A stretch of 64,000 nucleotides of DNA, from contig NZ_NKFP01000006.1 of the NCBI RefSeq assembly GCF_002215035.1, forward strand, positions 2,323,080 through 2,387,079. The letters run 5' to 3'. Position 1 is the stretch's first letter, and each line of letters opens with the position of its first letter. The position numbers were made by a program, and so were the translations under genes. Below are positions 35,837 through 46,243 of this stretch, piece by piece. The DNA comes from Leptolyngbya ohadii IS1. Lineage in GTDB: Bacteria > Cyanobacteriota > Cyanobacteriia > Elainellales > Elainellaceae. The notes under the pieces were generated by a model, which saw nothing but the letters and a program-made list of their open reading frames with translations, was not told the DNA's origin and ran no database searches.

Positions 35837-36160
35837 ATGATTCGATCGCTGCTTTATTTTCTGGTCGCAGGTCTGTGTGAAATTGGGGGCGGTTATCTCG
35901 TGTGGCTGTGGCTGCGGGAGGGTAAAAGTCTCTGGATTGGTGTGTTGGGCGGTCTGGTGCTGTTTCTCTATGGCGTTATTCCAACCCTGCAACCTGCAAA
36001 TTTCGGCAGAATCTATGCGGCATATGGCGGCGTATTTATTATGCTGTCGCTGCTGTGGAGCTGGTGGATAGATGGGGTTAAACCTGATTGGTTTGATTGG
36101 TTGGGAAGCTGGATTGCATTACTGGGTGTGATGGTGATTATGTATGCACCTCGACATTAA
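35837..36160 (+). CDS. YnfA/UPF0060 family membrane protein
   Basis: A 107-residue protein with four helices and the family signature [37 protein letters not shown] and WSWWIDG. It is related to small multidrug transporters; actual substrates are unknown. It overlaps the next gene by 17 bp, indicating co-translation, so in this operon it may export a by-product or amine (inference). Confidence 0.9.
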   Translation: MIRSLLYFLVAGLCEIGGGYLVWLWLREGKSLWIGVLGGLVLFLYGVIPTLQPANFGRIYAAYGGVFIMLSLLWSWWIDGVKPDWFDWLGSWIALLGVMVIMYAPRH

Positions 36161-38051
36161 GAATTCTTTTCAGGATAGAACTGGAGATTCGACAGGAAAC
36201 AAATTCGAGAACGCTACGGATATTCCGTCACCGATAGGATTGGTGGTGGCAGAGTATCGAATTGAGGCAGGAACGGCGATCGCTTACACCGTAAAATCAG
36301 GACAGTATATTCAAATTATTGATGTAGAAGGATCACAGTGTTCGGACTTCCTGGCGTTTGCGGGCGAGGATTATGCCGATGAATTGGACAGTACGGTGAC
36401 GCGGACGCTTAACGGTTTGGCGATACCCCAGGCAGGACTGCTGGGCAAATATTTTTCGCAGAAGCTTCAGCCTTTGTTTGAGGTCGTTCAGGACACCTGC
36501 GGACGGCACGACAGTTTTTTGCTTGCCTGCACGAACAAATACTACGAGGATGCGGGCTATCCGGGACATCCAAGCTGTAGCGAGAATTTCAATCGGGTGT
36601 TGCAGCCTTACGGCATTGAGGGGCGATCGGGCTGGGCAGCAGTGAATTTTTTCTTTAATACTGCGGTGGATTACGGTGGGGCGTCCCAAAATGGGACAAT
36701 TGTTTCGGCAGAGTCCTGGTCGCGTCCGGGGGACTATGTGCTGCTGCGGGCAAGCCGCGATCTGCTCTGCGCCAGTTCTGCCTGTCCCGATGATATTGAC
36801 CCGGCGAACGGCTGGAATCCTACGGCAATTCATGTGCGAATTTACAATGCCAGCGAATCCTTTCCGCGATCGATTGGACGACGGGTCTCTCCCACGCTTC
36901 CATTACGACAAACCCAGCCTAGCGCTTTTACTGCGCGAATTCAGAGCCTCACGGATCATTTAGCAGAATATAGCGGCTTCTGGGTGCCCCAAAGTTTTGC
37001 CCATCACGGCATTCAGGATGAATATTGGGCACTGCGGGAGCGAGCCGTTTTGCTGGATCTGTCTGCGCTGCGAAAGTTTGACGTTTCTGGCAACGATGCG
37101 TTGAACCTGCTTCAGTACGCTTTCTCGCGGGATGTGGCAAAGCTGCAAGTGGGACAGTCTGCCTACGGCTGTTTGTTGAATCCGCATGGCGGCACTGTGG
37201 ATGATGGGATCGTATTTCGCCTGGGAGAACAGGAATTTCGCTATGTGGGCAACTGCGACTCGGACGGGGAATGGCTGGCGCGGGTGGCACAGCAGCAGGG
37301 CTTTACAGTGACGATCGATCCGAGCAGCGAACGGCTTCACAATCTGGCAATCCAGGGTCCACTGTCACGGGAAATTTTGCGATTGATCACCCAATTTGCT
37401 CCCGAATTTACGTCATACAGGATCGAGGATTTGCCCTATTTTCATTTTGCGATCGGCACAATTGCCGACCTTCCAGTGCTCATTTCCCGCACGGGATATA
37501 CAGGCGAATTGGGCTATGAGTTATTTGTCCATCCTCGCGATGGGACTGCCCTCTGGGATGCGCTCATGGCTGCCGGAAAACCCTTTGGACTTCAGCCGAT
37601 GGGAATGCTTGCCCTCGATCGTGCCCGAATAGAAGCGGGATTGCTCAGCGCAGGACGGGAATTTGATGATCTCACGTCACCCTATCAGGCGGGAATTGGC
37701 TGGACAGTTGCCCTCAAGAAACCCGACTTTATCGGTAAAGCTGCCCTGGAAGCGATTAAACTGCACCCGCCAAAAGTCGCCGTGGGATTGGTGCTAGAAG
37801 GCAATGAAGTTGCAGCCCAGGGACAGTATGTGTACGCGATCGGGGAACGCTGGCGAGTCGGCATCATTACCAGCGCGACGTTCTCACCCATTCTTAGCCG
37901 CAGCATTGCTTTAGCCCAAGTTGTACCCGAATATAGTGCGATCGGCACTGAATTAGCAGTAGGCATGATGGATGGAATGAAGCGACGTATCAGGGCGATT
38001 GTGGGAACGCTAGCCGCATACGATCCAACAAAGAGCCGGGTACGATCGTGA
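36144..38051 (+). CDS. DUF1989-GcvT fusion protein
   Basis: A 635-residue two-domain protein. Residues about 30-235 are DUF1989 (urea carboxylase-associated type), with [22 protein letters not shown] and [15 protein letters not shown] carrying conserved Cys/His; relatives CgdA/CgdB form carboxyguanidine deiminase. Residues about 265-625 are aminomethyltransferase (GcvT), with [35 protein letters not shown] and [14 protein letters not shown]. GcvT domains pass one-carbon units from methylamino groups to tetrahydrofolate. The combination suggests deimination plus demethylation of one substrate (inference). It overlaps both neighbours, so the operon is tight. Confidence 0.85.
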   Translation: MHLDIKNSFQDRTGDSTGNKFENATDIPSPIGLVVAEYRIEAGTAIAYTVKSGQYIQIIDVEGSQCSDFLAFAGEDYADELDSTVTRTLNGLAIPQAGLLGKYFSQKLQPLFEVVQDTCGRHDSFLLACTNKYYEDAGYPGHPSCSENFNRVLQPYGIEGRSGWAAVNFFFNTAVDYGGASQNGTIVSAESWSRPGDYVLLRASRDLLCASSACPDDIDPANGWNPTAIHVRIYNASESFPRSIGRRVSPTLPLRQTQPSAFTARIQSLTDHLAEYSGFWVPQSFAHHGIQDEYWALRERAVLLDLSALRKFDVSGNDALNLLQYAFSRDVAKLQVGQSAYGCLLNPHGGTVDDGIVFRLGEQEFRYVGNCDSDGEWLARVAQQQGFTVTIDPSSERLHNLAIQGPLSREILRLITQFAPEFTSYRIEDLPYFHFAIGTIADLPVLISRTGYTGELGYELFVHPRDGTALWDALMAAGKPFGLQPMGMLALDRARIEAGLLSAGREFDDLTSPYQAGIGWTVALKKPDFIGKAALEAIKLHPPKVAVGLVLEGNEVAAQGQYVYAIGERWRVGIITSATFSPILSRSIALAQVVPEYSAIGTELAVGMMDGMKRRIRAIVGTLAAYDPTKSRVRS

Positions 38052-38575
38052 ATATGAAAACAAATATGAAAACGAAGTCGATCGCAGAAACACAAGTTAA
38101 GACCTATCTCTGGGATATTGCCGGAATTGATGGACTGCAAGCGATGAAATATTTGATTGGAGAAGGAGCCGATCGCCTCGCTCCGTTTCAATCGATAGAG
38201 ACACAAATTGGTCGCGTTGATTGCTCTGTTCTGCGGCTGTGCGAAGGCAATTTTCGGATCTCCTGTGGGGAAGCATCGGAGGCAGTTGCCCAGGCGTTAA
38301 GCTCTCTTGCGCCGCAGCGAGTATGGGTCAGGCAGTTTGGCTGGTTGGGGTCGATCGTTTTACCTGAAGCAGATTTGGCTCTATTGGGGGCGATCGCCGT
38401 TCCCAAACCACCGCACCGTTTGGAGGGTTTACCGCTTAATTGCGCGATTTCTTTGCGAATAGAGGAAATTTCTGTGCTAATCTGGCATCATTCGGTGTCT
38501 GGTCAGCCTGCGCTTGAGTTACATGCCGCCAAGAGCGAAATCGCTCGACTTCAGGCAAAGTTGGGCTACGCTTGA
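38048..38575 (+). CDS. Unknown 175-residue protein of the cluster
   Basis: Begins with GTG overlapping the previous stop (GTGA) and ends overlapping the GntR start (TTGA), so it is translated within the operon. The N-terminus has an [11 protein letters not shown] repeat; ATG starts at codons 3 or 7 are equally possible. The body is an alpha/beta domain (VDCSVLRLCEGNFRISCGEA; PQRVWVRQFGWLGSIVLPE) without membrane segments. The family is not recognised. Size and place beside a GcvT protein recall small sarcosine-oxidase-type subunits, but the similarity is too weak to claim. Confidence 0.65.
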   Translation: MNMKTNMKTKSIAETQVKTYLWDIAGIDGLQAMKYLIGEGADRLAPFQSIETQIGRVDCSVLRLCEGNFRISCGEASEAVAQALSSLAPQRVWVRQFGWLGSIVLPEADLALLGAIAVPKPPHRLEGLPLNCAISLRIEEISVLIWHHSVSGQPALELHAAKSEIARLQAKLGYA

Positions 38576-39321
38576 TTCACCCGATTCCAGCAATGCAGAT
38601 TCCCCTCCATCTAGCAATTTCTGAACAGTTGCGAAATCAGATCACCAGCGGCGAGTTCCAGCCCGGTGAACAGTTGCCCAGCGAACATCAGATTATGGTG
38701 CAGTTTGAGGTCAGCCGCATTACGGCTCGGCGGGCGATCGCCAATCTGGTGAATCAGGGCTTGGTCTTTTCCCAGCAGGGAAAGGGCGTTTTTGTGAAGG
38801 AGCAGCGCAAAGTCACCTATTCGCTGTCCAGCCCAATGATCTTTTTTGAAGCGGATATGCTGCGTCAGGGCGTTCGCAGTGCTATTCATAATCTCATCTT
38901 CAAACCTGTCTCTCCTCCATCTCCAATTCGTCAAACGCTTCAGCTCACTGCTAATCACGCTAATCAAAGGGAAGTGTATCTGCAAAAAAAACTGCTGCTG
39001 CTCGATGAAATTCCCGTGGCGATCGACATTACCTATATCCTGGCGGATCTGGGCAAACGATACGCCAATGAATTAAAACAGCAAATGACCTTTCCCACCC
39101 TCGAACAAAACGGGATCGCGATCGATCGGGTGACGGCAACCCTGGCATGTACCCGCGCCGATCCAGAAACCAGCGAATATCTGGATGTTCCTCTGGGTGA
39201 ACCGCTGATGGTCTACTGCTACACTGCCTATACCGACACCGATCAGCCGATCGTGACTGGAGAAGCGTTGTCGAGGGGCGATCGATTAACCTATTCAGTG
39301 GAGATTCGGAAACGGGATTAG
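38572..39321 (+). CDS. GntR-family regulator with UTRA domain (HutC/PhnF type)
   Basis: A 249-residue regulator. The winged helix occupies residues 10-75 (ISEQLRNQITSGEFQPGEQLPSEHQIMVQFEVSRITARRAI), then a UTRA ligand domain to the end (VYLQKKLLLLDEIPVAIDITYI; EYLDVPLGEPLMVYCYTAYTD). The start is TTG at 38572 or ATG at 38593. It is the last gene of the operon, so it probably controls the cluster. The palindromes at 28573, 29615 and 34016 are candidate operators. The UTRA domain usually binds a pathway intermediate. Confidence 0.9.
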   Translation: MIHPIPAMQIPLHLAISEQLRNQITSGEFQPGEQLPSEHQIMVQFEVSRITARRAIANLVNQGLVFSQQGKGVFVKEQRKVTYSLSSPMIFFEADMLRQGVRSAIHNLIFKPVSPPSPIRQTLQLTANHANQREVYLQKKLLLLDEIPVAIDITYILADLGKRYANELKQQMTFPTLEQNGIAIDRVTATLACTRADPETSEYLDVPLGEPLMVYCYTAYTDTDQPIVTGEALSRGDRLTYSVEIRKRD

Positions 39322-39330
39322 GAGCAGCAT

Positions 39331-40734
39331 TCACCCGATTGCCGCTAACCGATCGCAAATTTCGATGAATAAGGGGCGCTGATGGGGATTGGAATTCATG
39401 CAGTCCTGCTGAAGCTGACGCAACTGATCGATCGCCTCTGTTTCATCGGTTTCTGAACTGCATCGGTCGAGCAAATCTTCGAGCAGACAGCCAAAGGCTC
39501 TCACTTCCAGGAGTTGAAACGATCGACTGAGAACGCGATCGCTTGGTGCTGCCGCCTGTGGCGGATCGGCGGGATCGAAAAAGCAGGCTGCGCCGAAGTC
39601 CCCCATGAGGCTATTTCCAGTTTCGTCTACGAGGATATTGTGGGCGTAGAGGTCGCCGTGCAGGATGCCGCGATCGTGCAGGTGGGCGGTTGCGGAGGCG
39701 ATTCCCTGGGTGATGCGAAGAATGACGGGAAGCGTAAAAGCGGCTTCGGGCGGGTAGGTGTCTCTGGTGCAGCTCTCGAAGCTCGGCGGGTTGCCTAGAT
39801 TTCTGTAGGCTGGCGAAATGAGCGAGAAGACGAGTCCTGCGCTGCCCTGGGGATGATTGATGACTTTGCCTAAAACTTGTACTAAGTTGGGATGATCGCC
39901 TGCGGCAATACAGGCAGCCATTTCGTCCAGGGGCAAGCCGTCGCTGGTGATGTCGCCCTTAAAGAGTTTAACTGCAACTTGTTTGGCTGCAACCGGTTTG
40001 GCTGCAACCTCGATCGATTCGGTCGGCAAGCTATTCTTCCAGATGGCTTTATAGATGACGCCGGACGCTCCCTGCCCCAGCATTTCACCGATCGCCAGAT
40101 CTTTCCAGTCGATATTTTTCAGGGTCGTATTAGAAGGGGTTGGATCAGACGATCGGGTCTCGGAATCAGCCGACTGACAAAAGGGATTCCCAGAATATGC
40201 CAGCCAGGAAAGCCGGGGCAGGTCGAACAGCCAGACGGGAAGGGCGGGAAGCTGATTTGCCGCTAAGCGAATGAGTTCCAGATTTTTGCAGTTCGCCAGT
40301 TCATCGGGGAGCGATCGCAGTTCGTTTCCGGCGAGCATTAGCTTTTGCAGGCGGGTGAGGTTGCCGATGGAGGCGGGGAGTGTCTGAAGGCGATTGTGGG
40401 TGAGGATGAGCCAGCGTACCAGGGGCGGCAGGGCGTTTTCGGGCAGCGTTTTAATTTGGTTAGACTTGAAGCCCACCATTGAAAGCTGAGGACATTGGGA
40501 CAGAACTTCCGGCACTGTCTCAAACTGGTTATTGCTGAGAAATAGAATTCTCAGTTTTTTGAGCCGACCGAATTCATCCGGCAGTTGCTTCAGGCAGTTT
40601 CCCGTAAGGTTGAGAATTTCTAGCGAATCTGCCAGATCCAAAATCTCCAGCGGAAATTCTGTTAGCCCCTCCGCCAGATCGAGTCGCTGAATTCCGGTCA
40701 ACTGTCCTTTTCGCAGTAAGTCGATCGTCTTCAT
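39331..40734 (-). CDS. Leucine-rich-repeat Ser/Thr protein kinase
   Basis: A 467-residue protein. Residues 15-185 hold about seven leucine-rich repeats (LEILNLTGNCLKQLPDEFG, LRILFLSNNQFETVPEVL). Residues about 205-466 form a Hanks-type kinase with glycine loop GQGASGVIYKA, Lys in VAVKLF, catalytic loop HGDLYAHNIL (HGD instead of HRD) and DFG. There is no membrane segment, so it is cytoplasmic. This LRR-kinase layout recurs in filamentous cyanobacteria. It is convergent with the GntR gene (9 bp apart) and probably unrelated to the cluster. Confidence 0.85.
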   Translation of the reverse strand: MKTIDLLRKGQLTGIQRLDLAEGLTEFPLEILDLADSLEILNLTGNCLKQLPDEFGRLKKLRILFLSNNQFETVPEVLSQCPQLSMVGFKSNQIKTLPENALPPLVRWLILTHNRLQTLPASIGNLTRLQKLMLAGNELRSLPDELANCKNLELIRLAANQLPALPVWLFDLPRLSWLAYSGNPFCQSADSETRSSDPTPSNTTLKNIDWKDLAIGEMLGQGASGVIYKAIWKNSLPTESIEVAAKPVAAKQVAVKLFKGDITSDGLPLDEMAACIAAGDHPNLVQVLGKVINHPQGSAGLVFSLISPAYRNLGNPPSFESCTRDTYPPEAAFTLPVILRITQGIASATAHLHDRGILHGDLYAHNILVDETGNSLMGDFGAACFFDPADPPQAAAPSDRVLSRSFQLLEVRAFGCLLEDLLDRCSSETDETEAIDQLRQLQQDCMNSNPHQRPLFIEICDRLAAIG

Positions 40735-40964
40735 GCCTGAATTCGCCTAATCTCCGTGTCCGGATCTGTTATAGCGTTCTTGCGATCGAAATTCGCGCAG
40801 CCCAATCCCGTTTCACAGCATTTTCACACTTTTATCCTCTCCCCAGACTGCGAGTGCTGAAAATATTCGGCGTTTCTCTGTTCCCAGGTCAATTCCCCGA
40901 AACAGATATGGCATAGTCTAATAATGGTTCAACCACCCATGACGCGAACCTATCACGCGAATAG

Positions 40965-42113
<1,149 letters not shown>

Positions 42114-42154
42114 TCTCTTTTAAGCCACCGTTAATCCATCTGCTAATCCATTTG

Positions 42155-43129
42155 CTAATACATCTGCGGCACAAAAAACTGCTCATTCAGCGGGGGACGA
42201 TCGTAGTATTGCTTCAATCGCCGGGGGGGCAGTTCCAGCGCCGAGGGCGTAATGTCTTCGTAGGGGATTTTGCTGAGAATGTGGCGAATTAAATTCAGGC
42301 GCGATCGCTTTTTGTCGTCTGCCTCGACGGTAAACCAGGGCGCTTCTGGAATATTGGTGTGCGCCAGCATGGTGTCCTTTGCTCTGGAATAGTCCTCCCA
42401 GCGATCGCGGGCTTCGATGTCCATAGGGCTAAGCTTCCAGCGTTTTGCCGGGTCTTTGAGGCGTGCCTGAAAGCGGCGTTCCTGTTCTTCGTCACTCACG
42501 GAAAACCAGTATTTCAATAGAATGATGCCGGAGCGGACAAGCATTCGCTCAAACTCAGGGCAGGACTGCATAAACTCCTGATATTCTGCTTCGGTACAAA
42601 ATCCCATGACGTGTTCGACGCCTGCCCGGTTGTACCAGCTTCGATCGAACAGCACAATTTCTCCGGCAGCAGGCAGATGGGCAGCGTACCGCTGAAAGTA
42701 CCACTGGGTGCGCTCAATATCGGAGGGTTTGCTGAGCGCCACAACGCGACATCCTCTGGGATTGAGGCTTTCAACCACTCGCTTGATCGCGCCTCCCTTT
42801 CCCGCAGCATCTCTGCCTTCAAACAAAATGACGACCTTCAAGCCCTGATGCTTCACCCAGTATTGCAGCTTTACCAGTTCTATTTGCAGGCGGAGGAGTT
42901 CCTGTTCGTAGAATTTGCTGGATAATTTGCCGGAGTGGGGCAGATGGTCGATCGCCGATTCTGCCTGTGATTCTGGCAGGGTCATGCCGCTGGAATGGAC
43001 GATCGAATTCTTTCGCTCTTTTTTATTCTTTTTATCCTTGTTGGTGCCTTTTTTCTCTTTCTTTTCTTTCCCGGTTTTTGCAGATAAGGGCATCAATTTT
43101 TCTTCAGCTTCTTTTTTGTTTGGTTTCAT
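42155..43129 (-). CDS. ppk2: Polyphosphate kinase 2
   Basis: A 324-residue PPK2. The N-terminal 55 residues are extremely Lys-rich (KKEKKGTNKDKKNKKERK). The P-loop is FEGRDAAGKGGAIKRV; Walker B and lid are IVLFDRSWYNRAGVEHVMGF; the conserved QWYFQRY and RWKLSPMDIEARDRW are present. PPK2 uses polyphosphate to phosphorylate nucleotides (GDP/ADP). It is tail-to-tail with frmA (41 bp). Confidence 0.95.
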   Translation of the reverse strand: MKPNKKEAEEKLMPLSAKTGKEKKEKKGTNKDKKNKKERKNSIVHSSGMTLPESQAESAIDHLPHSGKLSSKFYEQELLRLQIELVKLQYWVKHQGLKVVILFEGRDAAGKGGAIKRVVESLNPRGCRVVALSKPSDIERTQWYFQRYAAHLPAAGEIVLFDRSWYNRAGVEHVMGFCTEAEYQEFMQSCPEFERMLVRSGIILLKYWFSVSDEEQERRFQARLKDPAKRWKLSPMDIEARDRWEDYSRAKDTMLAHTNIPEAPWFTVEADDKKRSRLNLIRHILSKIPYEDITPSALELPPRRLKQYYDRPPLNEQFFVPQMY

Positions 43130-43593
43130 GATCTCAATTCACCTGCTGATCGACGTGCTGATTGATACTGGTTGATCTACTGATTTATCTACTGATTGAT
43201 CGATGCATCTTACTAATCGAGCTGATTTTATCGATTCGGTTGTCCTACAACGTTTTTCACTCTCGTAAGGGACTGGAGGTGTGGGGCGAAGCCCTCACGC
43301 AGGGGTTGTGTCCCTGCACTCCATTTCTTGTACTCTATTAGCCTGGGAAAGGCTGTATCCCAATTCTGTTTTCTAAAAGCGAGTCCTAAAAACAAGTCCA
43401 AAAACGAACGGCAAAAGGACGCACCTCAATGCGCCCTGAGAAGACTGAGTTTTTTGACACTCGCCAAATTGATACTCGCTACAATGCAGTGTGACCTGCT
43501 AACGAGAAGCAATTAGGATTGGGACAGTGCTTTCTACAATAGTCGTAGATTCAGCCGCAGCCCTGGTTTCTTGGGAAAGAGTTAAGGATTTGC
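43130..43593. other. Intergenic region with hairpins
   Basis: Contains degenerate CTGATTGAT repeats (43143-43205) and two adjacent hairpins (around GTGGGGCGAAGCCCTCAC and GCAGGGGTTGTGTCCCTGC, 43278-43318). No gene is supported. Confidence 0.55.
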
Positions 43594-43778
43594 GGCGTTG
43601 CTGAATAGGCGTATGAATCGCCCTCCCTAACCCCCCAATTCTGGGGGGAACCAAACAAATGCCAGCATTCCCATAGTGGCAGACAATTCTGCCGATTTCA
43701 AAGTCCCCCAAACTTGGGGGATTTAGGGGGCGTGCAGGACTTCGATTTGCACCATTCATCCCTTAATTCAGCAACGCC
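43594..43778. mobile_element. 185-bp MITE with 8-bp target duplication
   Basis: Inverted ends GGCGTTGCTGAATA and AATTCAGCAACGCC, flanked on both sides by GGATTTGC (43586-43593 and 43779-43786). The interior has hairpins (CCCCCCAATTCTGGGGGG; CCCCCAAACTTGGGGG) and no ORF, so it needs a transposase elsewhere. Similar ends occur in cyanobacterial IS elements. It sits right after the stop of the lysozyme-like gene. Confidence 0.85.
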
Positions 43779-43786
43779 GGATTTGC

Positions 43787-45739
43787 TTACACCCATCCCT
43801 GAAGCTGGAACCAGCCTGCCCGATCGAGGACATCCCGCCCGTAGTCGCGCCCGGTGGTGTAGTAGTCTACATCAAGTCCGGCTTCGTAGGCAGCCATGAC
43901 GTTGCCGGGACCTGCGTTGTAGGAAGCCAGTGCTGCCCGCAGCAGTTCCCTGCCCTCCAGATTGGTATTGCGATCGAGGTATTGATAGTAAGGAGCCAGC
44001 ACTTTTTCGATGCCGTAGGTCAGGTTTTCTTTGGGGTCACGCCATTTGCCCGTGCTAATAAATTCTGGATGGAATTCAGCGTCGATCTGCATAATGCCTC
44101 GTCCATATCCATTATCGCCTGTCCCGCTCGGACCTCTGGGAGACAGCAGCAAGCCCCAGGCAGATTCGCGTGAACCGATCGCGGCAATCACCGAAGGCTG
44201 AAGCCAGTCGTAGCGCAACGCCAATTCTTCGATAATGGGTCTGTAGCTGTTGCTGGTGTACCTCGGATTCGTGATCTCTGCTAAATCCTGCGTGAAGTAG
44301 GAATTGTTCTTGGCATAGGTGGTGGAGAAGCTGAAGGTTTTGCGATCGGTGCCGCCGGTACCGCCTAGCGGGGGTTGGGGCTGGGGATTGGGCTGGGGAC
44401 TGGGAGCCGGGACGGTGGGATTGTTGGTTGGGGTGGTTCCGGTGCCGATCGTCGCCAGATCGCTGCTACCCACAAGCTCGACTAAGCTGCTGTCGGCTGC
44501 AACAAAACCCCGTTTGCCGTCGCTGGTGGTAATTTCATACCAGTTGGGATAGCTGGAATCATTGGCGGAGCGTACCTGACGCACCACGGAAAAAGAGGTG
44601 CCTGAACTGAGACTGCCGATCGGCGTATTAGACACTGTAGAGGGCTGGCTGCGGAGATTAATGGCAGAACCGGACGTGACGCGGCTTGTCATTTGCACCT
44701 GCTCCAGGGTGACGTTAATCGTGGATGCGCCATTGCGCTCGTAGTACTGCACATAAAAGTCCAAGCTGCCGCCCTGCCCTGCCACCAGCATTTGCGACCA
44801 GGGACCATTCTTTGTCGTGCGATTGCGCCAGTCGCCACTAATTTCCGTGACTGTTCGATTGCTTCCCGGCTGCTTGAACAGAAAGCGGGTGCCGTCGTCC
44901 GATTGGCTGGTAATGCGGTAAAACTTGCCCTCTTCTAGCTGAACCCTTGTCCATGCCTGCATGGCAAAGTTGCGGGTGCGAATTTTGGAGTTGGGGCTGC
45001 CCATGCCGTAGTCCTGCCGCAGTCTCGCGATCACGGTGCCGCTCTTGCCCTGCGAACCCAGGTCGGTGCTGAAGTCGGGGCGATCGAAGTTATAGGAACG
45101 GTAGTTGGCAACGTTAAACCGACTGCGGTTAATAAAGCTGGCATTCCAGCGATCGGGGGATGCCTGAACGGAACGGAAGCGGTTCTTGGAATTGCGGCTC
45201 AGGCTGCGGGTGGTGGGGTCGGGTTTGACAAAGAGTTGTCCGGCTTCGTTTTTTTGCAGCCGATAGGGAGTTGATTCGGTCTGTCGCGATCGGGTTTGGC
45301 TGCGGGTAGCTGACCAGGGTGCTGACTGGGAGGATCTTCCACCGGACTGCATGGGAACGGCTGAGAGGGCGAGGCGATAGTTCTGTGAGGAGTCGCTGTT
45401 GCCCAGAATTCGCACAAAGTAGGTTCCCTGATTCAGGTTTTGTTTCAGTCCCCCTGCTGCTGCGTTTGCGGTTTGGACTGCACCGTTTCTGGAAGCTGTG
45501 CGTTTAATGATCTCATTGCGATCGACGCGACCATTCCGATTTTTATCCTGTAGGAGTTCAACGCCTGCATTCCCGCCTTTAATCTGAAGGTTTACACTGC
45601 TGCGTTGGTTAAGACGAAACCGATACAGCGGGTTGGTGATTACCGCTCCTGTTTCGCTCACATTGGTGGCAATGCGCGTTTGGGTATCTACCGCAATGGG
45701 TCTAGCCTGTTTCAGATTCACTTCAGCAAAGCTTGACAT
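43787..45739 (-). CDS. Multidomain lysozyme-like (SLT) wall-lytic protein
   Basis: A 650-residue protein. Residues 1-135 resemble a bacterial pre-peptidase C-terminal (PPC) domain (YFVRILGNSDSSQNYRLALSA) with an EF-like DKNRNGRVDRNE loop. Residues about 190-335 are PA14-like (FAMQAWTRVQLEEGKFYRI). Residues about 340-410 are a bacterial SH3 domain (INLRSQPSTVSNTPIGSLSSG). A Pro/Thr linker precedes a lysozyme-like domain (480-650) with IGSRESAWG as catalytic Glu region and LASYNAGPGNV. There is no evident signal peptide. It probably cleaves peptidoglycan. A MITE has inserted immediately after the stop. Confidence 0.8.
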   Translation of the reverse strand: MSSFAEVNLKQARPIAVDTQTRIATNVSETGAVITNPLYRFRLNQRSSVNLQIKGGNAGVELLQDKNRNGRVDRNEIIKRTASRNGAVQTANAAAGGLKQNLNQGTYFVRILGNSDSSQNYRLALSAVPMQSGGRSSQSAPWSATRSQTRSRQTESTPYRLQKNEAGQLFVKPDPTTRSLSRNSKNRFRSVQASPDRWNASFINRSRFNVANYRSYNFDRPDFSTDLGSQGKSGTVIARLRQDYGMGSPNSKIRTRNFAMQAWTRVQLEEGKFYRITSQSDDGTRFLFKQPGSNRTVTEISGDWRNRTTKNGPWSQMLVAGQGGSLDFYVQYYERNGASTINVTLEQVQMTSRVTSGSAINLRSQPSTVSNTPIGSLSSGTSFSVVRQVRSANDSSYPNWYEITTSDGKRGFVAADSSLVELVGSSDLATIGTGTTPTNNPTVPAPSPQPNPQPQPPLGGTGGTDRKTFSFSTTYAKNNSYFTQDLAEITNPRYTSNSYRPIIEELALRYDWLQPSVIAAIGSRESAWGLLLSPRGPSGTGDNGYGRGIMQIDAEFHPEFISTGKWRDPKENLTYGIEKVLAPYYQYLDRNTNLEGRELLRAALASYNAGPGNVMAAYEAGLDVDYYTTGRDYGRDVLDRAGWFQLQGWV

Positions 45740-46243
45740 ACCTAATTCCCTGTTCTGATATACCGAGTGATTGCGCTACCGCGCAGATGAGCAGCAAAAA
45801 TAGACGGTAGGGGGATTAGCGACCCTACAGTTTTGAATCCGTTTGAATCCGTGCAGTTTTAATTAGCGTTCGATTCGCGGTATTGCACCCGGCAGACCTA
45901 ACCCTGCCCTCGAAGGATATCCCTCGGAATAGGGAGCGCGTCTGTCCTGTCCTGTACGACCCTAGACGGAGGAAAGGTGTGAATGTGCCCGATCGCCTCA
46001 CTTTTTTCTCCCCCTCAATTTCCGTCCTAATTTTCGGTCTCAAATTTCTGTTTCAAATTCTCGTCCTAATTTCCCGTCCTAATTTCCTGCCTCAAATTCC
46101 CTTCATTAATTCCTCGTGCCAGAGCGGATACTGCCCTTGGATTCAATTTCTGTAACCCTATCTCTCCAACTGTGGAACCCGAATTACAGTAGCGGAGGTC
46201 AAAGGTCAAAAGGCTTCTTTGCATTTTCTGGAGTGTTATCGCT
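45740..46243. other. Divergent intergenic region
   Basis: Contains a degenerate repeat block at 46018-46112 built from TTTCCGTCCTAA-like and CTCAAATT-like units. No gene was recognised. Confidence 0.5.

Noticed and set aside
43328-43516. 62-codon frame before the MITE
   Set aside because: Polar, Lys/Arg-rich translation without family features in a repeat-rich spacer.
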